Assembly: GCA_017521405.1 (NCBI GenBank)
Contig: JAFXCP010000002.1
Span: forward strand, 1 to 37,208
Length of the DNA stretch: 37,208 nt
Direction: 5' to 3'
Origin: Akkermansia sp.
GTDB lineage: Bacteria; Verrucomicrobiota; Verrucomicrobiia; Verrucomicrobiales; Akkermansiaceae
Part shown: positions 1 to 7,487 of the stretch, one piece after another
Layout: each line of letters begins with the position of its first letter
Position numbering within the stretch: the stretch's first letter is position 1
Position numbers and translations under genes: made by a program
The notes under the pieces: model-generated
What the model saw: only the letters and a program-made list of their open reading frames with translations
Databases searched by the model: none
Told to the model about the DNA's origin: nothing

Positions 1-990
1 ACTCCGTTGCATGGGGCTGCTCAGAAGGGTAACGCAGAAGCCATCAAGTTGTTGATAGAAGCAGGAGCGGATGTTAATAAAGCAGACAACGATGGCGCCA
101 CTCCGTTGCATGGGGCTGCTCAGAAGGGTAACGCAGAAGCCATCAAGTTTTTGATAGAAGCAGGAGCGGATGTTAATAAAGCAGACAATGATGGCGACAC
201 TCCGTTGCGTGTAGCTGCTAAAGAGGAGTGCACAGAAGTAATAGAACTCCTTGAACTAGCAATAGCAGCAGAGGAGGTCAAGTTATTGATAGAAGCAGGA
301 GCGGATGTTAATCAAGCAAACAAGTATGGCAGAACTCTGTTGTATACGGCTGCTGAGAAGGGTAACACAAAAGCCGTCAAGTTATTGATAGCAGCAGGAG
401 CGGATGTTAATAAAGCAGACAACGATGGCGCAACTCCGTTGCATGGGGCTGCTCAGAAGGGTAACGCAGAAGCCATCAAGTTGTTGATAGAAGCAGGAGC
501 GGATGTTAATAAAGCAAACAAGTATGGCAGAACTCTGTTGTATACGGCTGCTAGTTATAAAAACCCAACACCCGTCAAGTTATTGATAGCAGCAGGAGCG
601 GATGTTAATAAAGCAGACAACAATGGCGAAACTCCGTTGTTTCGTGCTGCTCTGGGAGAGCACACAGAAGCCGTCAAGTTATTGATAGAAGCAGGAGCGG
701 ATGTCAATAAAGCTAATGTAATTGGCTGCACTCCGTTGTATTGGGCTGCTAGGGCTGGTCACACGGAAATTGTCAAGTTATTGATAGAAGCAGGAGCGGA
801 TGTTAATCAAGCAGATAAGAGTGGCGACACTCCGTTGCATGGGGCTGCTCTGGAAGAGCGCACAGAAGCCGTCAAGTTATTGATAGAAGCAGGAGCGGAT
901 GTTAATCAAGCAAATAGGCGTGGCGAAACTCCGTTGCGTTGTGCTATAATGCAGGGCAACACAGAAATCGTTGAACTGTTGAAAGCAGCA
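1..990 (+). repeat. Tandem 99-bp ankyrin-coding repeat
   Basis: The coding repeats are also near-identical at the DNA level. The stretches starting near 7, 106 and 436 share almost the same bases for about 75 nt, including silent positions. Units near 325 and 520 share the KYGRTLLYTAA coding block. This indicates recent duplication or gene conversion, and copy number may vary between strains. Confidence 0.85.
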
Positions 991-1005
991 GGAGCAAAGG
1001 AGTAA
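1..1005 (+). CDS. Ankyrin-repeat protein, 5' end cut by the window edge
   Basis: The reading frame is open from base 1, and the first visible codons (Thr-Pro) already lie inside a repeat, so the true start is upstream. About ten ankyrin repeats of 33 residues are visible, each with the hallmark TPL, AA, VKLLIEAGADVN pattern. The third repeat is longer and irregular (an Ala/Glu-rich insertion near residues 75-90). The last repeat ends in AAGAKE, a normal helical cap. Ankyrin repeats form protein-binding solenoids; nothing here shows the partner or an enzymatic domain, and any N-terminal domain or signal peptide lies outside the window. Base composition is more AT-rich than in the genes after position 2000, which fits acquired DNA. 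A hairpin terminator follows the stop. Confidence 0.9.
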   Translation, partial: TPLHGAAQKGNAEAIKLLIEAGADVNKADNDGATPLHGAAQKGNAEAIKFLIEAGADVNKADNDGDTPLRVAAKEECTEVIELLELAIAAEEVKLLIEAGADVNQANKYGRTLLYTAAEKGNTKAVKLLIAAGADVNKADNDGATPLHGAAQKGNAEAIKLLIEAGADVNKANKYGRTLLYTAASYKNPTPVKLLIAAGADVNKADNNGETPLFRAALGEHTEAVKLLIEAGADVNKANVIGCTPLYWAARAGHTEIVKLLIEAGADVNQADKSGDTPLHGAALEERTEAVKLLIEAGADVNQANRRGETPLRCAIMQGNTEIVELLKAAGAKE

Positions 1006-1033
1006 GTAATCACTCATCAATCTTTCCATCATG

Positions 1034-1070
1034 ACCCACCCTTGGTTTTATGCCTTGGGTGGGTATTTTC
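1034..1070 (+). terminator. Rho-independent terminator after the ankyrin gene
   Basis: Inverted repeat ACCCACCC (1034-1041) and GGGTGGGT (1057-1064), followed by ATTTTCTTTC. It lies about 30 nt after the ankyrin stop codon. Confidence 0.7.
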
Positions 1071-1098
1071 TTTCTCCACTATTCCTAAATACTTTATA

Positions 1099-1368
1099 AT
1101 GAAAGAATTGATTATAAAGAAGTGGAACTGGAACAATGGCAAGGAGTTTGCCAACTGGATGACCAAGCAATTGGCGTTCAAGGTCTTATCTGAATTCTGG
1201 TGTTGGTATGGCGATGTGGTGAAGACTGTCGGCCGTTTCACAGATGATGAGCATGAATTGGCTGCATTGGATGAGGTAGGTGAGCATTCGTTTGACGGAC
1301 TGCCCTTACCATCTCTTGAGGCCAAGTTCTTCATCTGTGGCAAGGAATTTGAGGTAAGAGCCGCTTGA
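1099..1368 (+). CDS. Small hypothetical protein (89 aa)
   Basis: I do not recognise this family. The frame is open from 1042, but that segment overlaps the terminator hairpin, so I take the ATG at 1099, giving MKELIIKKWNWNNG and 89 residues. The protein is rich in Trp, Phe and acidic residues, has no signal peptide or membrane helix, and reads as a small soluble alpha/beta protein. There is no clear Shine-Dalgarno sequence. Its position beside an ankyrin gene at the edge of a possible island would suit a small partner or immunity-type protein, but that is only context. It could also be a non-functional remnant. Confidence 0.5.
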   Translation: MKELIIKKWNWNNGKEFANWMTKQLAFKVLSEFWCWYGDVVKTVGRFTDDEHELAALDEVGEHSFDGLPLPSLEAKFFICGKEFEVRAA

Positions 1369-1440
1369 TCACCAGAGGGGTTCTTACAAGGGCTTCATCG
1401 TTTTCTACACCCCCTTTTTCAGCCCCCCCTTACATAACCC

Positions 1441-1682
1441 ATCGGACTAAAATTTGGTCTGTTTTGGTCTGTAACGGTGGAAAATGGGCAGAGCAGTTCC
1501 TTTGCCTCATCCCTTCTTGGTGCATGAGTCTGGTGCAGAGAGGTGAGTTCCTGAACATAGGGGGGATTGAGTGGAAACCTGAAATCATCAGACAAAAAAC
1601 GGCTTTTCCGCAAATGACTGGAATTTTATACTAGTCGTTGATTATCAAAGCATATCGTTACAGACCAAAATCGGACTATTTT
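1441..1682. repeat. Paired inverted and direct repeats, att/arm-site-like
   Basis: TTTTGGTCTGTAAC (1462-1475) reappears as its reverse complement GTTACAGACCAAAA at 1657-1670. ATCGGACTA occurs directly at 1441-1449 and again at 1670-1678. A tandem TTGGTCTG doublet lies at 1454-1471. Such arrays beside a tRNA 3' end resemble integrase or excisionase arm sites, but no integrase gene is in view. Confidence 0.5.
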
Positions 1683-1734
1683 GTATGCGTTTTCAGCCGT
1701 TTTTGGGCGGTTTTTGAGAATGGTTACAAAAGCA

Positions 1735-1766
1735 AGAGGGAGTTACTTTTTGTCGTAACTCCCTCA
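1735..1766 (-). terminator. Hairpin downstream of tRNA-Leu
   Basis: GGGAGTTAC (1738-1746) and GTAACTCCC (1755-1763) form a perfect 9-bp stem with an 8-nt loop. It lies about 14 nt beyond the tRNA 3' end on the minus strand and is followed there by a T-rich tail. The symmetry could let it act in both directions. Confidence 0.6.
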
Positions 1767-1776
1767 TTTTCAGTTA

Positions 1777-1858
1777 TACGCACGAATGGACTCGAACCAT
1801 CACGATGTTACTCACTAGAACCTGAAACTAGCGCGTCTACCAATTCCGCCACGTGCGC
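1777..1858 (-). tRNA. tRNA-Leu (anticodon CAG)
   Basis: On the minus strand the acceptor GCGCACG pairs with CGTGCGT. The D-arm is TGGCGGAATTGGTAGACGC. The anticodon loop TTCAGGT is flanked by CTAG/CTAG, giving CAG. A long class II variable arm follows, then the T-arm GATGG-TTCGAGT-CCATT. The CCA end is not encoded. The size of about 82 nt fits tRNA-Leu. Confidence 0.95.
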
Positions 1859-1879
1859 ATTATTGATTGGTGCGGGGGA

Positions 1880-1908
1880 ATTAAACCACAATTCTTCTAC
1901 CAATGCAA
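1880..1908 (-). promoter_or_regulatory. Promoter of tRNA-Leu
   Basis: On the minus strand -35 TTGCAT (1908-1903), 17-nt spacer, -10 TTTAAT (1885-1880), about 21 nt before the mature 5' end. Confidence 0.65.
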
Positions 1909-2033
1909 GACTTTTTTTGAAAAAAATCTTTTCTTTTTTGGTGCGGATGAGCAAAAAGGGGCGGGTGGAGAGGGTACTCGGTAGCCAATATGCTACAAAT
2001 CAGCGAGGAAGGAGGGGCAGACGCACTTACGGC

Positions 2034-2062
2034 TTGCATGTGCGGATAGAGATGCTTAGAAT
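2034..2062 (+). promoter_or_regulatory. Promoter of the Sel1-repeat gene, predicted leaderless
   Basis: -35 TTGCAT (2034-2039), 17-nt spacer, -10 TAGAAT (2057-2062). Only 7 nt separate the -10 box from the ATG at 2070, so transcription should begin at or within a base or two of the start codon. No Shine-Dalgarno fits between them. Confidence 0.6.
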
Positions 2063-2069
2063 ATAGGGC

Positions 2070-3635
2070 ATGATGCAGGTATCTTTTCGTTTTTCCGCAT
2101 GGTTGGCGATGTTTCCTTTAGCTGTTTATGCGGCAGAGCCGGATGATGGAGCGTTTTACGAGGCGATTAGGGCTATTCTGCCTCCGGCTATTGAGAAGGT
2201 GCAGCCCCCTGCCCCAATGCCGGAGGTGGCGCAACAACAGGCGGAGAAGAAGGTGGAGGTGCCTGCTTCGCACGAGTATAAGCCGGACGTGCAGCGCGCG
2301 GCGGATGTGTCTCCGGCGGCGCATCCGGAGCAGTTTGCTCTGTTTAAGGAGAAGTTACAGGAGCAGATGAAGGCTAATTTGTACGATTTCTGCCCTGCTA
2401 TGGAGGTGGTTTTGCGAGCTACGAATGATGAGTTTGCAGCACAGGTATGGATGGAGGCGGCTGCGGCGGATGGGGTTGCACCGGCGATGCAGTATGTGGC
2501 AGATCGGAGGCTGACTAATATTCAAGCGGATAAGGTGATGAATCCGGAGGTGGTGGAGGCTTACCGGCTGGTACGCAAGGCGGCGGATGCCGGTTTTGAT
2601 GCAGCTAAGGTTAATGTGTGTATGTGCATGAAGATGGGTATTGGTACGCCTAAGGATGAGGATGCTGCGGATAAATACATTTTCGAGGCCTGCAAGGGGG
2701 GGAATATGATTCCTCGTTTTAAGTGGCTGCAGATGAGCCGACGCTTGGTGGCGTTTGAGGATAAGGAGCGAGCGGAGGTGAAGGCGGAAATTGAGCGGGG
2801 CAATCACCATGTGGCATATTTTTTAGCGCGTTTGGCACCGGATTTGGAGCAGCGGGTTCATTATATGCAGATGGCTGCTAAGGCCGGCAATGCTGATGCG
2901 CTTTTTGCGCTTTCTGCGATGGCTGCGTCCAAGGCTCCCAAGGATAGTTTGGTGCTGCTGAAGGAGGCTATTCGTAAGCACAGTGCGGAGGCGATGTTCA
3001 CGCTTGGCACGGCGGTGACGGATGGGGATATGGAGAATCCTTTGCTGAAGGAGGCCGGTATTACCCGCGATGAGGTGGCGGGTAGGCATTTGGTGCGCCT
3101 GGCTTCTATGCTGGGTAATATTCCGGCGGCTTTCTGGCTGGGTAATGCTTACCACGATGGGATGTTCGGTATGGTGAAGGATGATGCCCGGGCTTATAAG
3201 CATTTCCATGCCGGGGCGATGGCGGGGAATCCTGCTTGCGGTGCGGCTTTGGGGCTTATGACGCTGAGGGGGATTGGTACGGAGGCGGATTCGCGCCGTG
3301 GGCTGTATTATTTGAATGTGGCAGCCAGTTCCGGGGTGAGTTATGCTGTGGTTCTGCTGGCTTATGCCCAGTACGAGGGGCTTGGGGTGGCACCGGATGG
3401 GCGCAAGGCTTGTGATTTGCTTCAGGAGGCGGCGGCAATGAATCAGCCTGAGGCTTATGTTTATTTGGCTTTCCTTACGGCTAAGGGGGGAGCCGGCATG
3501 CAGCCGGATGAGTTTATGGCAGCGCGGTATCTGCGCATGGCGACTCTGGATATGGGGGATAAGGCGCAGGCGCTTTACGATAAGTTGATGAAGGAGGGCA
3601 AGTGGGAGCCGGGTATTATGCCTGAGGTGTTCTAA
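2070..3635 (+). CDS. Secreted Sel1-like repeat protein
   Basis: A 521-residue protein with an N-terminal signal peptide (hydrophobic segment about residues 9-21, likely cleavage after YAA). After a Pro/Glu-rich linker (about 30-75) come helical repeats of the Sel1 type, with recurring A-x-x-LG and G-x-G patterns, for example AAFWLGNAYHDGMFG and ALGLMTLRGIGT. They are clearest between residues 150-200 and 340-500. Sel1 repeats are TPR-related scaffolds for protein contacts, here in the periplasm or at the surface. No catalytic domain is visible. ATG 2070 is followed by a second ATG at 2073 and either may be used. The gene appears to have its own promoter; the flippase gene begins 32 nt after the stop. 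Confidence 0.88.
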   Translation: MMQVSFRFSAWLAMFPLAVYAAEPDDGAFYEAIRAILPPAIEKVQPPAPMPEVAQQQAEKKVEVPASHEYKPDVQRAADVSPAAHPEQFALFKEKLQEQMKANLYDFCPAMEVVLRATNDEFAAQVWMEAAAADGVAPAMQYVADRRLTNIQADKVMNPEVVEAYRLVRKAADAGFDAAKVNVCMCMKMGIGTPKDEDAADKYIFEACKGGNMIPRFKWLQMSRRLVAFEDKERAEVKAEIERGNHHVAYFLARLAPDLEQRVHYMQMAAKAGNADALFALSAMAASKAPKDSLVLLKEAIRKHSAEAMFTLGTAVTDGDMENPLLKEAGITRDEVAGRHLVRLASMLGNIPAAFWLGNAYHDGMFGMVKDDARAYKHFHAGAMAGNPACGAALGLMTLRGIGTEADSRRGLYYLNVAASSGVSYAVVLLAYAQYEGLGVAPDGRKACDLLQEAAAMNQPEAYVYLAFLTAKGGAGMQPDEFMAARYLRMATLDMGDKAQALYDKLMKEGKWEPGIMPEVF

Positions 3636-3667
3636 ATATTCCGAGGTTCTCGCGATGTAGGGAGGCC

Positions 3668-5110
3668 ATGAAGCGCCAGGCTGTTATTAAGGAGACGCTG
3701 AGCGGCATGCGCTGGATGCTGCTGCAGAAGTGTACCCAGCAGCCTGTGGCGCTGCTGTATGCCATGGTGCTTTCTCGCCATGTTTCTGCGGCGGAGATGG
3801 GGCTGCTGGGGCTTACGGCTGTGTTTTTCACGGCGGCCACCTCGCTCCAGCATGCAGGTATTGGCAGTGTACTGGTGCGCCGCCAGAGGTATTCGAATGC
3901 GGATTTGAATACGATGTTCTGGTTCAATTTGGGGATGGGGGGACTTTTGGCAGGGGGGATTGTTCTGGCAGCTCCGGGGGTGGCGGCGTTCTTTTCGCTG
4001 CCGGAGTTGGAGCTGCTGGCACAAGCGGCTGCGCTCATCGTTTTTTTGAGCTGTGCGGCCAGTGTGCATATTAGTTTTTACACTTCCCGGCGGCAGTTCC
4101 GCATTCCGGCTTTAGTATGCACGGGTAGCACGCTGGCGGGGCTACCGGTATGTTTATTGCTGGCTCAGCAGGGGTGGGGGATATGGGCTTATATGGTGCA
4201 AGGTATTGTGGGGGCTGTACTCACGCTATTTGTTTTTTTTCTGCTTTGTCCATGGAAGCCGGCATTGCATTTTTCCGGCGAGTCGCTGCACAAGCTGGGG
4301 GGGATGGGGTGCCGTTTGGCTTCCACCGGGATGCTGGATACGCTCTATATCCACACGCGCGCTTTTTTTATCGGCAAGTTTTATTCTGCTTCCGGGCTGG
4401 GAGTTTATAAGAATGGGGCTCAGTTGGCCGCGATGTTGCCTACGATTCTGTGCTATATGCTGGACCAAGTAACTTTCCCGGTGCTTTCTACGCTGCGGAA
4501 CACTCCCGGCAAGATGCGTACTTTGTACCGCCGCTATATGCGAGCGTTTACTTTGGGTATTGCATGGGTGTGCATTTTCACTGCTGTGTTCGCAGAGTCT
4601 CTGGTGGAGGTGGTGTATGGACCGGGCTGGCAGGAGGCTGTTCCTTACCTGCAAATTCTGAGTCTTTCTTACGCTACTTGGCATTTGCAGATTCTCAATC
4701 TCAATCTGCTGAAGGCGGGGGGACCGAAGAAGCTTTTTTTGCGGCTGGAAATCGCCAAGAAGCTGGTGGGCACGGTTATTTTAGTGGCAATGTTTCCCAT
4801 TAGTATGCTTGCTATTTGCTATGGGGCGCTGGCTACGTCCATCATTAACCTCACTATCAATACTTGCGTGACGGCTCGGGTGATGCATTTGCCCGTGCGT
4901 GCCCAATTGCGTGATTTCCTGCCCCAATTTGCCTTAGCCGGGGTGGCTTGCCTTCTTCCCAGAGTACTTGTTTGCTATGCGCCGGTGCCGGTTTCTCCAT
5001 GCTTGCATGCCGGGGTGGGGTTCTGTGTTTCCCTGATTTTATACCCGCTGCTGCTGGGGCTTTTCCGCTCTCGGGCACTCCGGGAGTTGCGCTCCATCTG
5101 GGGGTGCTGA
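3668..5110 (+). CDS. Polysaccharide/oligosaccharide flippase (Wzx/PST-like)
   Basis: A 480-residue, very hydrophobic protein with about 12-14 predicted membrane segments. The N-terminal pattern (VLSRHVSAAEMGLLGL, then GIGSVLVRRQ) and the mid-protein YTSRRQFR and YKNGAQLAAML motifs match the polysaccharide transporter branch of the MOP superfamily (WzxC/RfbX-like). Such proteins flip lipid-linked glycans across the inner membrane for envelope or exopolysaccharide assembly. ATG 3668 has a GGGAGG Shine-Dalgarno just upstream. No glycosyltransferase genes adjoin it, so the substrate cannot be inferred. A bidirectional terminator separates it from rpsD. Confidence 0.85.
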   Translation: MKRQAVIKETLSGMRWMLLQKCTQQPVALLYAMVLSRHVSAAEMGLLGLTAVFFTAATSLQHAGIGSVLVRRQRYSNADLNTMFWFNLGMGGLLAGGIVLAAPGVAAFFSLPELELLAQAAALIVFLSCAASVHISFYTSRRQFRIPALVCTGSTLAGLPVCLLLAQQGWGIWAYMVQGIVGAVLTLFVFFLLCPWKPALHFSGESLHKLGGMGCRLASTGMLDTLYIHTRAFFIGKFYSASGLGVYKNGAQLAAMLPTILCYMLDQVTFPVLSTLRNTPGKMRTLYRRYMRAFTLGIAWVCIFTAVFAESLVEVVYGPGWQEAVPYLQILSLSYATWHLQILNLNLLKAGGPKKLFLRLEIAKKLVGTVILVAMFPISMLAICYGALATSIINLTINTCVTARVMHLPVRAQLRDFLPQFALAGVACLLPRVLVCYAPVPVSPCLHAGVGFCVSLILYPLLLGLFRSRALRELRSIWGC

Positions 5111-5161
5111 AGGAGTAAGTTGAGCTTTGTTTCCCTTCCCTGCTTCTCCCCCAAAAGAAGA

Positions 5162-5190
5162 AATCCCGGCTCCTACTCGGAGCCGGGATT
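5162..5190. terminator. Bidirectional terminator between flippase gene and rpsD
   Basis: A perfect 12-bp stem, AATCCCGGCTCC (5162-5173) and GGAGCCGGGATT (5179-5190), with loop TACTC. It is T-rich on both outer sides and lies between converging genes. Confidence 0.85.
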
Positions 5191-5217
5191 CTAAGTATTT
5201 TGTAGCTTTCCCCAGCT

Positions 5218-5829
5218 TTAGCGGGAGTACAACTCCACGATGAGCTGCACGTTCACGATGGGGGCAATCTCCTCCACGGAGGGAATGCGCTGCACCTTGC
5301 CGCTGAGCTTGGCGGAATCCACTTCCAACCAATCGGGCGTGGTGGCGCTGGCTGCCAGCTCCACGAAGCGGTTGGCAAGAGCCTGAGAGCGAGCCTTGGC
5401 GGCTACGGTGATGACGTCACCGGGCTTGCAGGAGTAGGAGGGGATGTTCACCTTCTTGCCGTTCACCTGCACGTGGCCGTGGGATACCATCTGGCGGGCA
5501 GCAGCACGGGTGGTGGCAAAGTTGAGGCGGTAGATGATGTTGTCGAGGCGGAGTTCCAGCAGTTGCAGGAGGATATCGCCCGTCACGCCACGACGGCGGG
5601 AGGCTTCCTCATAGTACTTGCGGAACTGGCCTTCAAGCACGCCGTACATGAAGCGCAGCTTCTGCTTTTCGGCAAGCATGATGCCGTAGTCGGACTTCTT
5701 CTTACGGCCGGCGCGGGCACCGTGCTGACCCGGAGGGAAGGGACGGCGGGCAAATGCCTTGCTGGCACCAAAGAGTTCCACGCCGAAACGGCGGCTAATC
5801 TTGGCGGTAGGACCTGTGTAACGAGCCAT
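5218..5829 (-). CDS. rpsD: 30S ribosomal protein S4
   Basis: 203 residues, the normal length. It starts MARYTGPTAKISRRFG and contains RPFPPGQHG and the S4 RNA-binding domain (about 92-155, RLDNIIYRLNF...ARQMVSHGHVQVNG). S4 nucleates 30S assembly on 16S rRNA and often represses its own operon by binding mRNA. It is the zinc-free form, with no N-terminal Cys cluster. It is the last gene of rpsM-rpsK-rpsD; rpoA, which usually follows, is absent and a terminator comes next. There is no Shine-Dalgarno in the AAGAAAAATTACACACATT leader. Confidence 0.98.
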   Translation of the reverse strand: MARYTGPTAKISRRFGVELFGASKAFARRPFPPGQHGARAGRKKKSDYGIMLAEKQKLRFMYGVLEGQFRKYYEEASRRRGVTGDILLQLLELRLDNIIYRLNFATTRAAARQMVSHGHVQVNGKKVNIPSYSCKPGDVITVAAKARSQALANRFVELAASATTPDWLEVDSAKLSGKVQRIPSVEEIAPIVNVQLIVELYSR

Positions 5830-5868
5830 AATGTGTGTAATTTTTCTTGGTTCGATGTTAATGATTCA

Positions 5869-6390
5869 TCAGGCGCGACGAGCCTTGGGAGGACGGCAAC
5901 CGTTGTGCGGAATGGGCGTCACATCGGCAATGGAGGAAATCTCCAAACCAATGGCCTGCACGGCACGCACTGCGGACTCACGACCGGAACCCGGCCCCTT
6001 AACGCGAACCTCGACCTCCTTGAGGCCGTGGCCCATGGCCTGACGGCAAGCGTCCTGGCACACTACCTGACCGGCATAAGCCGTACTCTTGCGGCTGCCC
6101 TTGAAGTTGAGCTTACCGGCGGAGGACCAGCCAATCACGTTGCCCTTCAGGTCGGTCACGCTCACCACCGTGTTGTTGAAGGTGGAGGAGATGTGTACGA
6201 TACCCGTGGTAACGTTCTTGCTGCCCTTAGCCTTGAGAATCTTAACCTTATCATCGTCGTCCACGAGACCCAGCTCGGCAAAGATATCGCGGCGACCCTC
6301 GGGCTTCTTCTGCTCTGCGGCAGGAGCCGGAGTCTCAGCGGCGGGAGCCACTGTTTCTTTCACTTCTTCCTGGATGGTTTCTTCAGCCAT
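5869..6390 (-). CDS. rpsK: 30S ribosomal protein S11 with N-terminal extension
   Basis: Residues from about 48 onward are canonical S11 ([47 protein letters not shown]), the platform protein that contacts the E-site region of 16S rRNA. The first ~47 residues are an extra Glu/Ala/Pro-rich segment ([11 protein letters not shown]...[12 protein letters not shown]), making 173 residues against the usual ~125-130. The extension has no internal Met. A GTG at Val43 is the only alternative start near the core, and it lacks a Shine-Dalgarno. The extension is therefore probably translated. It lies 26 nt after rpsM. Confidence 0.97.
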   Translation of the reverse strand: MAEETIQEEVKETVAPAAETPAPAAEQKKPEGRRDIFAELGLVDDDDKVKILKAKGSKNVTTGIVHISSTFNNTVVSVTDLKGNVIGWSSAGKLNFKGSRKSTAYAGQVVCQDACRQAMGHGLKEVEVRVKGPGSGRESAVRAVQAIGLEISSIADVTPIPHNGCRPPKARRA

Positions 6391-6416
6391 GTTCAGTTTC
6401 TTTTTTTAAGGGTTAA

Positions 6417-6785
6417 TCACTTCTTGGCGCCGACGGTCTTCTTGCGACCCTTGCGGGTGCGGGCATTGGTGCGGGTGCGCTGGCCGCGAACGGGCAGCCC
6501 CTTGCGGTGGCGGATGCCGCGCAGGCAGTTAATGCTGGTAAGACGCTTGAGTGCCATCTGCTTCTCACGGCGAAGATCACCCTCGATGAGGATGTTGTTG
6601 CTGGTGATAGCCTGCACAATCTTGGTCAACTGAGCGTCAGAAAGCGTGCCGGTACGCAAATCCGGGGAGATACCGGCCTGCTCCAGCACCTTCTTAGCCG
6701 TGGAGGGGCCAATGCCGTAAATGTAGCAAAGGGAGGCCTCAACACGCTTCTCATTAGGTATTTCGATACCGAAAAGACGAGCCAT
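6417..6785 (-). CDS. rpsM: 30S ribosomal protein S13
   Basis: 122 residues starting MARLFGIEIPNEKR, the standard start; a longer frame upstream crosses the promoter and is not used. The helix-two-turn-helix YIYGIGPSTAKK and the basic tail (RGQRTRTNARTRKG) are typical. S13 contacts 23S rRNA across the subunit bridge and P-site tRNA. It is the first gene of the operon, with a leader of about 60 nt and no Shine-Dalgarno (CACACACACCACT before ATG). infA and rpmJ, the usual neighbours, are not upstream. Confidence 0.98.
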   Translation of the reverse strand: MARLFGIEIPNEKRVEASLCYIYGIGPSTAKKVLEQAGISPDLRTGTLSDAQLTKIVQAITSNNILIEGDLRREKQMALKRLTSINCLRGIRHRKGLPVRGQRTRTNARTRKGRKKTVGAKK

Positions 6786-6851
6786 AGTGGTGTGTGTGTT
6801 TGTACGTAGATAATGTTCTGCACTGCCTCGCGACAGCGCGTGACGGCGCAC

Positions 6852-6879
6852 ATTCTACACGCATTTCCCTTTTTTGCAA
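6852..6879 (-). promoter_or_regulatory. Promoter of the rpsM-rpsK-rpsD operon
   Basis: On the minus strand -35 TTGCAA (6879-6874), 16-nt spacer, -10 TAGAAT (6857-6852). The predicted start near 6845 gives a leader of about 60 nt before rpsM. The region upstream of the -35 is A/T-rich, like an UP element. Confidence 0.7.
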
Positions 6880-6946
6880 GCCAAATTGTGGAAAAAATTA
6901 TAACTTTGGATAATTTTGGGATTTTGCTCTTATTTTGGGGGCAGAA

Positions 6947-7396
6947 TCAATCAAAATCCGGGAGGGGACGGAGGGCAGGCATCTCGGGGGGCGTCTGCTC
7001 CGCCTTCATTTCGGCCGATGCCGCACCACGGTAAGCGGGCAGTTTAGTGGGTATGTAGCTGGCGGGCGTGGGGATTTTCTTGAGCGGGATGGTCACCTCA
7101 TCCGGCTCAATGTATTGGGCATAGGGATCCCGCTTTGTCCAGATAATAGCAAGGAGTGTATTTGTCTGCGTGGGGACAGTCTCCGAAGCGGCCTCGTAGC
7201 CGGGCTTGAGAGCAAGGATGGAGAGGTCCTTATCCTGAGCAATTTCCGTGGTCACCGGGCTGGTGCCGACAGGCTCGCCGTTGATAGTAATGGCGGCACC
7301 CTGCGGGTAGGTGTTGACGGTAAAATCTTTTTTACCCATGCAGGAGGCCAACAGAAAAAGGCCGGGAAGGACCAGAGAACGGGGCAGGATGCTCAT
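6947..7396 (-). CDS. PEGA-domain lipoprotein
   Basis: 149 residues with a lipoprotein signal (lipobox LASC, Cys19), so it is probably a periplasmic or outer-membrane lipoprotein. Residues about 25-72 form a PEGA domain (FTVNTYPQGAAITINGEPVGTSPVTTEI...KPGYE), a beta-sandwich common in surface proteins. The C-terminal half is Pro-rich and lacks recognisable motifs. Function is unknown. It is transcribed alone, with a promoter whose -10 box is 9 nt before the ATG. Confidence 0.85.
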   Translation of the reverse strand: MSILPRSLVLPGLFLLASCMGKKDFTVNTYPQGAAITINGEPVGTSPVTTEIAQDKDLSILALKPGYEAASETVPTQTNTLLAIIWTKRDPYAQYIEPDEVTIPLKKIPTPASYIPTKLPAYRGAASAEMKAEQTPPEMPALRPLPDFD

Positions 7397-7405
7397 ACGG
7401 CAGAC

Positions 7406-7434
7406 AATGTACTGAATGCCCTGCCCCGATGCAA
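7406..7434 (-). promoter_or_regulatory. Promoter of the PEGA lipoprotein, near-leaderless
   Basis: On the minus strand -35 TTGCAT (7434-7429), 17-nt spacer, -10 TACATT (7411-7406), then 9 nt to the ATG. This predicts a leader of about 2 nt. Confidence 0.55.
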
Positions 7435-7487
7435 GAAAAAAAATACGAGCTTGAAATTACAAACCATATATGGTAGAAGGGGAAGGT

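Larger units (their letters stand above)
1369..1776. other. Non-coding stretch, possible integration-site region
   Basis: About 400 bp without a convincing gene between the small ORF and tRNA-Leu. Open frames here have no RBS and no recognisable composition. The stretch carries the inverted and direct repeats listed separately and a hairpin at 1738-1763. It abuts the 3' end of the tRNA, which is the usual target side for tyrosine-integrase elements. Confidence 0.4.

Noticed and set aside
1-990. CRISPR-like regular spacing
   Set aside because: The 99-bp periodicity is an in-frame ankyrin-coding repeat with no unique spacers.
1365-2066. Two plus-strand frames (89 and 142 aa)
   Set aside because: The second runs through tRNA-Leu and its promoter in antisense; the first has no RBS or plausible protein composition.
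5473-6633. 386-residue plus-strand frame over rpsD/rpsK/rpsM
   Set aside because: It is antisense to three unmistakable ribosomal genes, with composition typical of a shadow frame and no domain.
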